From assembly GCA_027596195.1 (NCBI GenBank), contig JADGJG010000014.1:39092-103091 (forward strand): a stretch of 64,000 bases of DNA, in the 5' to 3' direction. Source of the DNA: Podochytrium sp. JEL0797. Its lineage: Eukaryota > Chytridiomycota > Chytridiomycetes > Chytridiales > Chytriomycetaceae. The notes beneath the pieces are model-generated. The model was not told the DNA's origin and ran no database searches. It saw nothing but the letters and a program-made list of their open reading frames with translations. This document shows, piece after piece, positions 53,075-64,000 of the stretch (position 1 is its first letter; every line of letters begins with the position of its first letter). The position numbers and the translations under genes are program-made.

Positions 53075-54901
53075 ATGCCCACACCAAGCCCTTCCTCACA
53101 CATGACTCAATCTCTCCAAGTCGCCACTTCAACCACACTCCACCACCTCTCCACACCTCACTCCTCCCCAAGACACACCCACTCCCCAGAACCATCCACC
53201 ATGAAGCTCCCACCTGGCTCAACTATCCAAACCACCACCTCCCCACTCGGTAGCACCGAGATCCTCGTCACCCCCGATTCAGACATCGCCGTTGACTCCA
53301 TTGTCCCAACTGCAGATGCAAGCACTCTCGAACCCATCGCCACAGCACTCCCACATCCGTGGGTGAACACAAGCCGCCCATTTGCTCGATGGTCAAACAA
53401 TCAGGTCCATGTTCGCAGGTCGGAGCTTCCAAAAAGTGTGCACAAGGTGTTGTCGAAACTCGTAAAGAGCAGTTGAGTACCCTGATAAGCACGTCAGAGG
53501 ATACATCATGCTTTACAAGCACCCCTCTGATGAAACAATTGGAGGTTGCTTGTAAATAATGATTTTCCTCCCAAAAAATTCCATTCCAGAAGGATCTAAA
53601 ACAAAAGGAACCTTTTCTCTTTTTAGGAAAGAATAAGATCCAGAAACATATCCAATCCAAACGAGATGTCAAAAAACTCCAAAGCTCTACTGAGTCATTG
53701 GAACTTGCAACAGCAAGTCTTCGAATCAACGAAACTTCACCGAGAAATCTGCTGCTGAGCAAAAGAAGGCCAGACAGACCACCTCATCTGGATACAAGCT
53801 CAAATGATGGGACTGAACGTGGGTGCCCTTTGTTTTAATTTTTATTGTTTTCTTTCTCATCCACTTTTTCCCCTTGAATGTAGGGCTTCAAAGAGTCTCC
53901 AACAGTTTGCTTCGTGAGTTAATTCAAAATTCCAAAATGAGTAAAAAATTTCCGTTTTATAACGAAAACACAACAGAGCTCTGTGACACCCCATGGAATG
54001 TATTCTGCCTTTCTGGCTCATCTGTTCAACTAGACTTGACATCCACATTTCTGTCTGCCCTGGCAAAGTCCTTGTTGAGCTTTGCAAACCTCCATATCCA
54101 AACGCAAGAGTCAGATTTTGTTTCCACTCGACCCTCCATTTCCTCTCCTTTGCAATATGACCAGGTCAACTGTACCTTCAAGTGTATTGAAGGATTAGGT
54201 AATTCTTGCCTTTCTCTAAACTCCATTAAATCAACATTTATATAAGGGATCACCATCGAGATGTCAACAAACCACCCCACCCCCCAATCACTCTCGGCCA
54301 AGCTCCTCCACACCCCATACTTCTCCACCACAACTCCCGACCCCTCAGACCCTTTGATCCTCCCACCCAAGTGCCTCCTCATAACCACCACCACACCCAA
54401 TCTGCAACAATGTCTGCTGAACTGGATCCAACTTGAATTCAACAATCAAGTGCAACCAGTTCACCTGACTCAATTGAAAATGAATGCTTTGGTGGAGATG
54501 TTGGCTATGGGAACCAAAGTGCAGGCCAACACTTCCATTGTGGTTGGGTGCAGATTGAATGGAAAACAATCAGAGGTTGTCTTGACATCAAAGGATATCT
54601 TCCAGATTCGGAGAAAGTATGCGTTTTTTTTTATGACTTGACCATCGGTAACTGACTGTACTCCATCTTCTGCTCCCACAGCATGTTCCAAACCGATTAC
54701 ACCATGCCAGGCATCTTTCAAAACCATAAACCCTTCTCACAGTGGCTCATGAAAGCACACAAGGTTTTAAAGTTTGATTCAATTCAGACAGAGAATCTTG
54801 AAATTTCGAAGTGTGGGGCAAACGTCACGTTTGGAACTGGGATTCCAACCAAACAGCATCTTTTGATTCTTTCGTTTTTTACCTCTGACATAAGGGTGTG
54901 A
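53075..54901 (+). CDS. Unrecognised protein, five exons
   Basis: Exons 53075-53471, 53627-53818, 53884-54198, 54247-54616 and 54682-54901 join in phase to 497 residues; a start at 52877 would add 66. The first donor (A-GTTGAG) is weak, so the first junction is less sure. The N-terminal third is Ser/Thr/Pro/His-rich and probably disordered, ending in a basic stretch LPKSVHKVLSKLVK. Exon 2 is Lys/Ser-rich and probably helical. Exons 3-5 look globular, with CDTPWNVFCLSGSSVQLDLT, LQQCLLNWIQLEFNNQVQPV and a conserved-looking end FGTGIPTKQHLLILSFF. No signal peptide or TM helix. No family recognised; soluble cytosolic or nuclear protein is the most that can be said. Confidence 0.5.
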
Positions 54902-55022
54902 TGACGCAATAAAGGAAAAAAGTAGAAGAAAGTGTGTTGGCTGACGTGCTGGGAAAACAACACAATAGAACAGAACCAAAATATTACATGAATTTATTCT
55001 CAGTTACCCCCCAAGAACCTCC

Positions 55023-55940
55023 TTACTTAATAAACATATCAAAAAACGCCTCCAAATACGGCCTCTGGAAATACATGACAAAAATCGGCGCCAGCACCGT
55101 CTCCAACGCATACGCAATGGAAGCCAAAAAATCCAACCAAGCCTGGTACCCCGCAACCTCCTTCACAATAAAGAACGCCATGGCAGGAAGGTAACAGACT
55201 GCCAGTGTCGCTGACATGGCGACAGATATCTGCACCGAGTATTCCTCGAGTGGGTCATTGTCCTTGTTCGAGTCAAGAGACTGGTCGTCCGAGAAGGTGG
55301 CGTTCGCGAGGAGGTACCTTCGCAACGGAAGAGTGCCAGATAACTTTGAATTTCTCCGCACATGGGCAAACAGACGCCAATAGAGAGTAAAGCAGGCAAT
55401 CGCGACGGGGAAATACGACGCGCCCAGCAGAAAGATAAATACTCTGTAGTTGTCTGGGTAGTACGCCGTAGTGGTTGGAGCGATGGCAAACAGGGTCACA
55501 AGTGCCGCTGAGAAGAGGGCGCCCACGGTAAGTACGGCACACACTGTGCTTGTCTCCATCTCCCGTGAATGCACGACACGCTGGTGTCTGTCGATGGCCA
55601 GAAGCAGGTTCCCCACGAGGGCAAAGACCACGAGGACATACTGCGCGCCACCAAGCACCTGGTTCATCAAGATTGATGCGGCACCCAGCAACGACACGAT
55701 GCTCAGCGCCACGCGGATTGCGCTGATGCCCAGGAAGCAGAAGAGAAGCAGCGCAATCGATGCACCCAGCTTATTGCGGGTGAGGGATGGCGTCTTGGCA
55801 GCAACTAGGAGAAGTAGTGCGTTGAGCACCAGGCCAGCGCCATAGACAAACAGCGCAGCCACGTTCTTGGCCGTCTGGATTGTCAGCGTAGTGTCCGTGG
55901 TTACTACGAAGGACGGGATGTCGCTGGGGTCGTTGGACAT
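55023..55940 (-). CDS. Seven-transmembrane receptor, rhodopsin-like (class A) type
   Basis: Intronless, 305 residues with seven hydrophobic helices after a short N-terminus bearing few glycosylation sites. Helix 3 ends LLLAIDRHQRV, occupying the place of the E/DRY motif of class A receptors (here D-R-H). Helix 7 ends APIFVMYFQRPYLEAF, resembling the N/DPxxY end with N/D and Y changed. The third intracellular loop (about residues 195-235) is charged and Ser/Asp-rich, and helix 6 has the AVCYLP pattern (Pro in the CWxP position). Such receptors couple ligand or light to G proteins. No retinal-binding Lys is evident in helix 7. Ligand unknown. Confidence 0.65.
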   Translation of the reverse strand: MSNDPSDIPSFVVTTDTTLTIQTAKNVAALFVYGAGLVLNALLLLVAAKTPSLTRNKLGASIALLLFCFLGISAIRVALSIVSLLGAASILMNQVLGGAQYVLVVFALVGNLLLAIDRHQRVVHSREMETSTVCAVLTVGALFSAALVTLFAIAPTTTAYYPDNYRVFIFLLGASYFPVAIACFTLYWRLFAHVRRNSKLSGTLPLRRYLLANATFSDDQSLDSNKDNDPLEEYSVQISVAMSATLAVCYLPAMAFFIVKEVAGYQAWLDFLASIAYALETVLAPIFVMYFQRPYLEAFFDMFIK

Positions 55941-56165
55941 GCTGGGCGGGCTCCTTGGCTACGTGAATCCCTGGGATGAAATTTTGGAGCAAAATTTTGC
56001 GGAGATTCTTGTCTTGGCAGATTGAATGATAGCAAGCTGTCGAAATTGTACAAGCTGTCTAAATTGCGCAGCACAAATTTATTATTCATTCAACACTGCG
56101 CGCAGTTTCTGGCTATCCGTCTGTATATATAATTTAGTTTTTGCATTCCAAAACAAGTAGCAAAA

Positions 56166-59100
56166 TCAACCCACCAACACCGCGCTAAGAATATCGTTTT
56201 TGAACAACATCTTGCCTCCCTCCTCACCACCACCTTCTCCGTCATCTTGAAGCACGAGCTTGCTGATTTGAATCTGCATACCAAAAAACAAGATAAGATC
56301 CCTCGAAATCAGAATCTGCGAAATCAACACACCTTTTTGCGATGCGACCCACGATACCGCCTCACAACCTCATTCTGCAACCACCGAATCGTTTTCGGCG
56401 TGCCCATCAATGAGCAAGGGATCGACAGCGTTTCCTCACCCACTTGAACCGAAACCCGCAGACACTGTTAAAGAAAAACACGCGTGTTCAGATTCATGTA
56501 CCCGGAACCCCTTTAAAACCTCACCTTATTCGACGGTTTTCGAGTCGTTGGAGTTCGCGGGGCCTCAACAGCAATCTTGCTATACTTCTTCACCGGTGAC
56601 GCATTCTCCAACTCCACCACTGGCGCCACAACGCGCTCCACATTCTCCAACTCCACCACTGGCGCCACAACGCGCTCCACATTCTCCACGTCCTCCTCTT
56701 CCTCTTCCTCCTCCACCACCACCCGTCGCGACAGCTCCCGCCTCTCCCCAACACTCTCCACAGCAGGACCACTCTCCACAGGCGTGCTCGGAATCAAGTC
56801 CACTTCCGGCGAAACCGCTCGTGCGCCACGAGGAGTCAACCCATCCGCAAAAGGATCTTCAGGAAAGTAATCATCATCGCCCATCGCGTAGTTTTCTTGG
56901 GAAGACGAAAAGTCGATTTGGATTGGTTGTTGGAGGGCGGGTTGATGGGCTCGTGACGGCGCCGCAGCGGCTGGATCGTGGTATGAATCGATAGAGGACG
57001 AGTTGAGTGGGTCGGCAGAGTAGTTTCCAGCTGGTATAAGAAAAAATGGGAGCGGAGCGTGTGTGTGAGAAATTGAAAAGGATATTGAGAACCCGCATCT
57101 TTCATACGAACCATAATACCGCGGTGGCGGAAGATCAGGGATCTCTGCATCCTCACTGCGTTATCAGAAAACAGTTGAGTTCTGCGAAAATCAAGAACAA
57201 AAAACACGACTCGAGAATCAAAAAACACACTCAACTCATCCATCCAAGAATCCATAGCCACTCTCGAAGGCCCCGCACAAGGCTCAACCATCCCCATCTC
57301 GGGAGACGCGATACCATCCTTCCGCCTTCGCAAAACGAAAATCAGCCTCACCCCCCGATCGCCCAACGTCACACCGCAACTCACCTCTTCTTCTCCTTCA
57401 GCAAATCCAACGCGTTTTTCCGTTTCGATTTGGCAAGATCCTTGGTAAGAATGTACCCGCCTTCGATACTCGCCTCCGAGTCACTCTCCACCTCTGATGA
57501 ACTGAGGATAATCTTTTTCGGAACATTGCGAAAGGATGGAGCGGCGGCGGCGGGGGGAGGGGGTGTGTCGGAAGGCCAGCTCATGCTTGACTGTATGTTT
57601 TTGGGGGAGACTCAGTGAACGGATTCGTCGGGAGAGGGAAATCGAATCCGCGAAAGGAAAACAACAAACCGGCAGGATAATCTTTCGCTTGACGACTCTC
57701 GGCGGCTGTGTTTCGAAAAACGTTAAACGAGAGATCAACACGCGCGCATCCGCAAGACTCAGACCAACCTTGACTTCCTGGGAACTATCGATATCATCCG
57801 CAACCGTCAACTTTTTGACCACCGCACTTGTCCTCCTCCCCCCATTCGCTCCTCGCCTCGATTTACTATGTTTCGCAATCCACCGGTCTTCCTCAACTTC
57901 AGACCCAGATCCACTCAGAACGGACACAATCTACAACAAAAAATTCAACATCCCAAACTCAAAAACTCAAAAAAACCCTTGCCTCACTCACCTCATCATC
58001 ACAATCATCCCCCATACCACCAATCTCTTCAAAATCCTCTTCCTCCTCATCATCCTCAATCCCATCCATATCCGCCGCCTCTTTCCTCCTCCTCAACTCC
58101 TCAATCCGCTCCTCAACGCGCCGCGCCTTGTCCAAATACTGAAACCGCGTATATAACACCGAAAGCCGTTGTTGCGCCTCCAGCTGAATCCCAACATCAT
58201 TCAACGATTCCCCAATCCGCGTGCATTCAATCAAATGACCCGCGATTTGATCGCATTTCTACCGCCAAAACAATTCGAGTGAGCCCCTGAGAATCCCCCC
58301 CCCCCCCCACCACAAAAAAAAAACTACTCACCCCATCCTCCATCATCCCCAAACAATCCGCCACCCTCCACAACACCTCCGCCCTCCCCCTCGTGGCCCC
58401 CACCCCCCGTCCAAGAACCCCGCGAAACTGTCGCACAGCCTCCTCCCACCTCCCAACACCCACCAACGCGTCCCCAAACCCTCTCGCAACCGAATCCCTC
58501 TCCTCGGCACTCACAGGAACCACCGCCACCATCCTCTCAACCGCCGTAAAATCCTTAACAGCCTCCTCAAACAACCCAACATCAAGTTTCAACCCCGCCC
58601 GTTCCTTCATCATCTGCAACTCCTGCCTCCGATCGATTTTGGACCGTCCCGCGTTCGAAAGCGTTTTGGAAAGGTGTTGAATCCTCGCGAGTTTTTCAAT
58701 CGAGTGCCCAAGAGTGCGGAGGAGGTCGTGTCCCGTGTCTTGAGCTTCGCGGTCGCTGAGTTTTTTGGCGATGGCTTTTTTGGGGGTTTAGCAAAATAGG
58801 GTGACGCCGGTGGGGGGTGAAAATGGGTGGTACCGATATACGAATGCGTCGTAGAAACAGCATCTTCATACTGATGCAACTGCTGCTGAATCTTTGCTAA
58901 ATAAATCGAATTCAAACAAAATGTGAATCATCGAGAAATGAGGTGGCTGACATCCAAAAAAACGCGTTCGCGTGGTTCCATACCAATCTCGTAACTCGCA
59001 TCCAAACAACCTTCGGTGTTGCTATTTCGCTTGTAAATGGCCATTTCTTTTCTCTTGAACTGTGTGTGTGCGTGTTGTGAGTTGTGAGGGGATGGGGGGT

Positions 59101-60528
59101 TTACGAAGTGGTCCAAGAGAAACACACATACATACCTCCAGCGCTTTATCCAATCGATTCATGTCCGTATACAAATTAGAGAAATTGATATACGCCGCAG
59201 TAATCGCATCATCGTCCTCTATGGTCAAAAAAAACAAATCAAGTCAGTTCTGCACCGCATTTTCATCGAAAACAGGATATACTTCGCTCCTGCGCACTCT
59301 TGAGACTCGCGGTGAGGTAATTGTGTGCCTTTTGATACTCTTTTTTGTATCCATAGAGGATACCCAGGTTCATGGAGATGTCGGATCGCCGCGCGGAGGT
59401 CATTTTTTCGCGTTCTGGGGTGATTTTTTTTGGGCGGGGGGAGGGGAATGTGTGGTCAGGAATCATGAAATCAGGGAGAGTTAGTTTCAAACTGCCGAGG
59501 TGTTGGTTTCGAAAGGGGGCCCGCCCGCCAAGCACAAAAGATCGTTTTGGGGGGCCGAAAGGAAATCGACACGAGTACAAGAATCGCAAGTGAGAATTTC
59601 GACTCACCAAACACTTTTTGCAAATTCCCAAATTTGTTGAGTGCCGCTTCGAAATCCATGAGACGCGTCTTGTCTCCCATCTCCTTGCCCTCTCTAAAAA
59701 CCGCCGCCGACCAGTCAGATTCAAATGCATGGATTCTCAGGGTATCATCGAACAAAACACCACGCACCCGCGACGAAGAAGAGAGAGACCCAGGTTGAAT
59801 TGCGAATCGAACGTGATATTGCGATTTTCGGTCTGTCATCACGGTAGGAATACGAAAATTCAGCCAGATCGAGGTCATTCGTCCCGTATCGCACACACAC
59901 ACCTCATCGTACAACTTTCCAGAATAAGACGCGTATTGTTCAAAAGTATCAATGGCTTCATCGAATTGGTTGAGTCTGCAAAACCCCCGTCGGAAGAAAC
60001 AAGCATCGGAATTAGGAACCAACGGGAACCAAAAACCGCATAGCACGAATAGAGAAGACGATATTTAACTCCAAGTAAGCTCCTCCAAGACTATACAACC
60101 CGCTGTCAAAAAATTCAGCCAACCCAAATACTGCACAAGGCAACCAAAAACGAGATTCACCTCGTAGTGTATTTAAGACCCGTTTCGCTGCGAATCTTGC
60201 GGGTGGCCACGTGAATCAACTTTGTGGCATATAGTTTGACCTTTTCCGCATCGTCCAACTCCTCAAACAACGCAACGAGCTGTGAAAGTGCCGCAGCAAG
60301 CTGGGGCGATACGGTATTACGGTATTAGATGCAGATCGAGTGGATATCGGAGCGTGGGATTGGTCACAAGGATGGTTCAAGGTCTGTATCGTTCGGTACC
60401 TGGGCAAACTCGCTGTGAGCTTCGCAGTGCTCGACCTTGCGCAGAAGGGCGCGGGACTCGACGGGGAAGTTTCGTTTGACAGGTGCGAGGTGGCGGTCAC
60501 GGCCTATCGTGTAGGTTATTTTGGGCAT
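56166..60528 (-). CDS. Tonsoku-like (TONSL/TSK) TPR protein with acidic region and C-terminal ubiquitin-like fold
   Basis: About 17 short exons join in phase to roughly 920 residues; exon 1 is 60400-60528 (MPKITYTIGRDRHLAPVKRN) and exon 2 is 60161-60300. TPR-like helices fill the first half (SGLYSLGGAYLE-LNQFDEA, DISMNLGILYGYKKEYQKAH, AYINFSNLYTDMNRLDKAL, KIQQQLHQYEDAVS, WEEAVRQFRGVL, AQQRLSVLYTRFQYLDKARR). An acidic patch (GIEDDEEEEDFEEI), a long disordered region with SSEVESDSEAS and a duplicated VENVERVVAPVVELE unit, and a final domain CLRVSVQVGEETLSIPCS ... TIRWLQNEVVRRYRG ... LFKNDILSAVLVG, the arrangement of the UBL in TONSL, follow. TONSL proteins act with MMS22L in repair of stalled replication forks. 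Ankyrin and Leu-rich repeats are not seen. Exon boundaries beyond the first two are approximate in this entry. Confidence 0.55.
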
Positions 60529-60918
60529 TTGGGGACAACAACAAAGTCCGAACAAAAATGGCAAAATCAACAAAAGGTTTCCTGCAGGTTGCTTTTCTTA
60601 TAAGAATTTGAATGATTGGATACAATAATAGGTAGAAACTGCTTTCATTTTAGAGGGTGATATAGGGGACGGATGGCTGAAGGGTGGAGGATTTCATTCG
60701 CGAGTTTCGACTGGAAAAGGAAATGCGGCCAATGAATGTTGATCGGAGCAGACGGTTGAAGAGTTGGCAGGATTTAAGGAGTTGCTTTAAATTGTTGGTG
60801 TTGAGAAACGCGCGAACGGTGGTGAGGGGTGGTGCTAAAAACCCCGAATAACGTAGAACTCTGACTTCCTGGTGCCCAGTCAGATTTGTCAAAATTGATC
60901 AACATTGTCCGATTCATT
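60529..60918. other. Divergent promoter region between the Tonsoku-like and channel genes
   Basis: About 390 bp shared by two genes reading outward. No clear TATA box; short open frames overlap and have no recognisable content. Confidence 0.4.
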
Positions 60919-63900
60919 ATGGACGCGAATCCAACCCACTCGATCCTTCTGAGCGACCTTCCCAGCCTGGTGGATGAATATCGCGCCAAGTTTATCTCTC
61001 TTGAGCTCCAGATGAAACATCTTCAACCAATGGCTGAAAAATTGAATCTCGTCCTACTCTCTGCCAGCGCGTTGCTCGCGACCCAAGGCGTCGATGTTGT
61101 CGAAATCACAACCACAATAGCAGATCGCGAGGCCAGCAAGAGCAGCAATTACGTAGATACTGTTCTTGTGTCCAACAAACCCCAGAAGTGGCTCAATCAA
61201 ATCGAAGCAACCCAATCGCACGAACAGTGGGCGATCGACTTTCCACTCGCGGTGGAAGCACGCGCGGAATTTGAACCTCATAGTCTCAAAGGATCCGCAG
61301 GCACTTTTGGGTTTAAATTCTTCACATCGGATTCTGCTGACGGGGGTAGTGGAGCTCAACACTTGTCGCGAAGCAAAACTGCACGAGACCCGCGCCTATC
61401 TCTTCTTCATCAAAAAAACGAATCAATAGAACATGGGACCGGATTTTTGAAACCCAACGCGTCCTCTTCACATTCCTTCTTTCCGTCAGCATTATTCGTC
61501 GCGGATTTAGTCCCAAAAATACAAATCGGACGAGCATTGTCATTCAGAATGAATCTTCGGGGTGAAAAACGGCCCGCGAGAGCCATTTCGGCTGGAATCA
61601 GCAAGCCACTCAACGACAGCCTGAAATCTGACTTGAAGCCTGATCATCCAACTGAGAAAGCACCCGTGACCGATCGTCGGCCATCCATAAAAAGCCAAAA
61701 AACTGACAAATCCTCGAGACGTGGCTCCGTTCAGTTTGATGCCAAAAGTCTCAATCGCAGAACATCTGACCGTGATTCCAACCATCTGGATATCGATTCC
61801 GACTCTGTGCAAATTCCCATTATCATTGAGTGTGGCATGAGCTCGAATATTTTGATCTCGGCACCAGAGGCAGATTTGCCAGCAACGACCCCATTGACTC
61901 CGCCTCAAACCAACTTGCTCGCATCAACCGCCCCACAAGGGCCTGGCTTCAGCTTCAACAGTTTAAACAGAACCACACCTCGCATACAAACTGTTTCCAA
62001 ACCCGTCTCGGATGATTCGGAGATGCACCCCGCCGAAGAGGAGGTCAAAACAGAATCCCAAATGCTTTTTCAGCAAACATCTCCTGTGGAGCCAATACAA
62101 AACTACTTCAGTCAGAAATCCGCAGAGCCGGAATTGAGCATCCTCATGTCGTCGCCGCTTCATCGGAAAATGAGCGGTTTTTTGAATCCGATCTCTGATA
62201 GTGCGAGCAACTTGTTCAAACTGGCTTACAACCCTGAACGCGGCAGCTCAATGAGGAAAGCTATTACAACAGTAGCAACTGTCGCGAAATATGACCCAAG
62301 AGGTTCCTTGGCTTCTATCGTGTTGCCAACAAAGGCTACAGGAGCAACTCTTCCACGCAAAAACACCACCAAATCGGCAACAAATCGGAAGCAATGGAAT
62401 ATCAATCCGCTTTCACAGGTCGCTGTTCTTTCGCAAGTGCTCTTTTCGCGTATGTTTTTTCGTGTGCAGTTGTTATCAACTAATAAACTTTCTTAAAAGT
62501 TATGTACGCATCAGAGCTCTGGTTCATCCCATTCGCATTAGCTTTTGATATTCGGATCACCATGAACTACAGCATATTCGTCACCGTTGTCCACTTAATG
62601 GATATTGCTCTTGAGCTACTCACGATTCCAATCAATCAGGTATCCCTGCAAGACAAAAAGGCCCCAACAGTAAAAGATTGGCACATTGCTTATCTTACCC
62701 ATCCGTCATTTTATTTCGACCTCATGGCAATCCCTCCGTTCGAACTTCTCCCCTTCCCAAACGCGAAATACCTCTGGGTCCTGCGGCTGCTCAAACTCCA
62801 CAAACTACCCACCATCTTGAGCACCTCTCCCTTCTTTAAACAGCTTCAAAAAGACATTGCGAAATTGCTTCGAACGGGAAACTCGTCCATTTCACTCGTT
62901 TTTCCGTTGCTTCTCGTGTTTTGCACGTTTCAGCACCTGCAGGCCTGCATCCTCTTTCTCGGTGCGAGGGTCTCCAACTTTAACAATCCGGATGTGCAGG
63001 CGTATGAGTCTTTGGGAATTTTTGATCAATATACGTGGTCCATTTTTGTGGTATGTTTTGTTCAACCATGCGTCGGCTCTTTGACATTCTCATATTCCAC
63101 CAGAGCGTCGCAAATCAATTCCCAGTCGGTTATAAACCCGTATCACCAGCGGAGCAGTGGGCAGTAATTATATTTGCGATTATGGGGGCTGGACTGGTAA
63201 GTTTTAAAGTACAAACTCCACAAATTCAGTTGTTGACCCCGTCGTTTCAGTACGCATCGATTGTCGGAACAATGTCTTCTGTTGCAATGGGTCTGGATGC
63301 ATCAGGGCGACTATATCGGGAGAAGCTTGAGGAAATGCACGAGTATATGCGATACAAGGATCTCAACCCAGACACGCGTCACAAAATCCTCAAGTTTTGT
63401 GAGTTCCTTCATCTGCCAATCCCCCCATTGCTACCTATTAATATAAGGTTTCACTTTGCCCCTTAGATGACATCAAATATAGAGGAAAATATTTTGACGA
63501 GGTTCCCTTCCCTCTTTTTCGATTCGGTCACAAAAGTAACCGCGATCAAACCATAACAACAGACTGTACTTCTCACCGATCTCAACGAGTCTCTGCGTAT
63601 GGAAATTGCAGCACACAACTGTCGCGACTTAATCAACAAAGTCTCCTTCCTGTGTCGCGAACAGAATGACGGCAGAGACGAGCTGTTTGTCGGACGAATC
63701 GCGACGGCATTCATCTCATGTTACTATGTGACGGGGGATATCATATTTACGCAAGGACAAGCGGGACAAGAGATGGTTAGTTGAAGGCCATTCCCCGCCC
63801 CCCTTTTCCGAATCTGATGACTGGCAGTTCTTTATTCTCAAAGGCAAAGTTAATATTCTGGTGCATGGAAAACACGTTGCAACGCTAAATGAAGGCGCCT

Positions 63901-64000
63901 TTTTTGGAGGCAAGTCCCGCATGTTTAATATGACACAACTGATATTTCGAATGTGACAGAAGTCGCGCTCATCGCCAACATCCCACGTACTGCCACAGTT
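60919..64000 (+). CDS. Cyclic-nucleotide-gated / HCN-like cation channel, 3' end outside window
   Basis: Eight exons are visible: 60919-62449, 62500-63050, 63104-63196, 63251-63398, 63467-63501, 63563-63775, 63828-63909 and 63960 to the window end. The first 500 residues are cytosolic, basic and Ser-rich. Helices S1-S5 follow, with a weakly charged S4 (KYLWVLRLLKLHKL). The pore reads QYTWSIFV-SVANQFPVGYKP, aligning GYK with the GYG filter of HCN and K+ channels. S6 and the C-linker (SVAMGLDASGRLYREKLEEM, HEYMRYKDL) and a cyclic-nucleotide-binding domain (DIIFTQGQAGQEM, KGKVNILVHGK, FFGEVALI, RTATV with the phosphate-binding Arg) follow. The last complete intron is GC-AG. Such channels link cGMP or cAMP to membrane potential, for example in zoospore phototaxis; that role is inference. 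Confidence 0.85.

Noticed and set aside
54261..54641. Independent gene starting at an internal ATG
   Set aside because: In-phase introns on both sides join it to exons upstream and downstream of the 53075-54901 gene.
58280..58330. C homopolymer as a structural or regulatory element
   Set aside because: It falls in an intron of the Tonsoku-like gene next to a T/A run; homopolymers of this length occur at several intergenic or intronic places here and suggest nothing specific.

Overview
The window reads as nuclear DNA of an early-diverging, probably zoosporic (chytrid-type) fungus. The reasons are: compact genes split by short GT-AG introns of about 45-110 bp (one GC-AG); fungal P3A plasma-membrane H+-ATPases; GCN4-type bZIP factors with the NTE-x-ARR basic region; GT32 and GT71 mannosyltransferase-like proteins; and next to them genes that yeasts usually lack, namely a villin/gelsolin protein, a rhodopsin-like 7TM receptor, a cyclic-nucleotide-gated channel and a Tonsoku-like TPR protein. 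The species call is inference; the gene content is read from the sequence. No rRNA, tRNA or CRISPR array was recognised.

Layout. 1-5 kb: the 5' end of one H+-ATPase gene (A) and a second nearly complete one (B), both minus strand. 5.4-9.3 kb: a six-exon gelsolin/villin-repeat gene. 9.5-12.8 kb: a degraded Ala/Lys-rich fragment, a secreted Ala/Lys-rich protein and a glycosyltransferase with two GT32-like domains. 13.5-16.5 kb: H+-ATPase C. 16.7-25.0 kb: three genes for membrane-anchored PDI/thioredoxin-fold proteins whose CxxC is replaced by CPFT or CPYT, interleaved with two genes for Pro-rich, probably GPI-anchored surface proteins. 26.0-29.0 kb: H+-ATPase D. 29.3-34.2 kb: three more surface-protein genes and a small membrane protein with an LEA-2-like ectodomain. 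34.8-38.3 kb: a Ty1/copia-type element with gag, protease and integrase but no reverse transcriptase, ending inside the 3' end of a bZIP pseudogene. 38.3-42.5 kb: three bZIP paralogues. 43.7-44.9 kb: an MNN1-like mannosyltransferase. 45.6-49.1 kb: three paralogues of an unrecognised two-TM family. 49.4-52.6 kb: two UNC-93-like transporters. 53.1-54.9 kb: an unrecognised five-exon gene. 55.0-55.9 kb: the 7TM receptor. 56.2-60.5 kb: the Tonsoku-like gene (17 exons). 60.9-64.0 kb: the channel gene, cut by the window end.

Two themes stand out. First, local duplication: H+-ATPase x4, monothiol PDI-like x3, a surface-protein domain x3, bZIP x3, two-TM family x3, UNC-93-like x2, and an intragenic GT32 doubling. 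Second, H+-ATPase copies B, C and D carry frame-breaking micro-duplications and micro-deletions, several shared exactly between copies, while all neighbouring genes read cleanly through their introns. This is either genuine template switching and gene conversion among paralogues or a consensus artefact of assembling near-identical copies; the sequence alone cannot decide.

The genes form no operons. Shared themes are the cell surface and secretory pathway (H+ pump, glycosyltransferases, GPI-type proteins, PDI-like proteins), ion transport and signalling.
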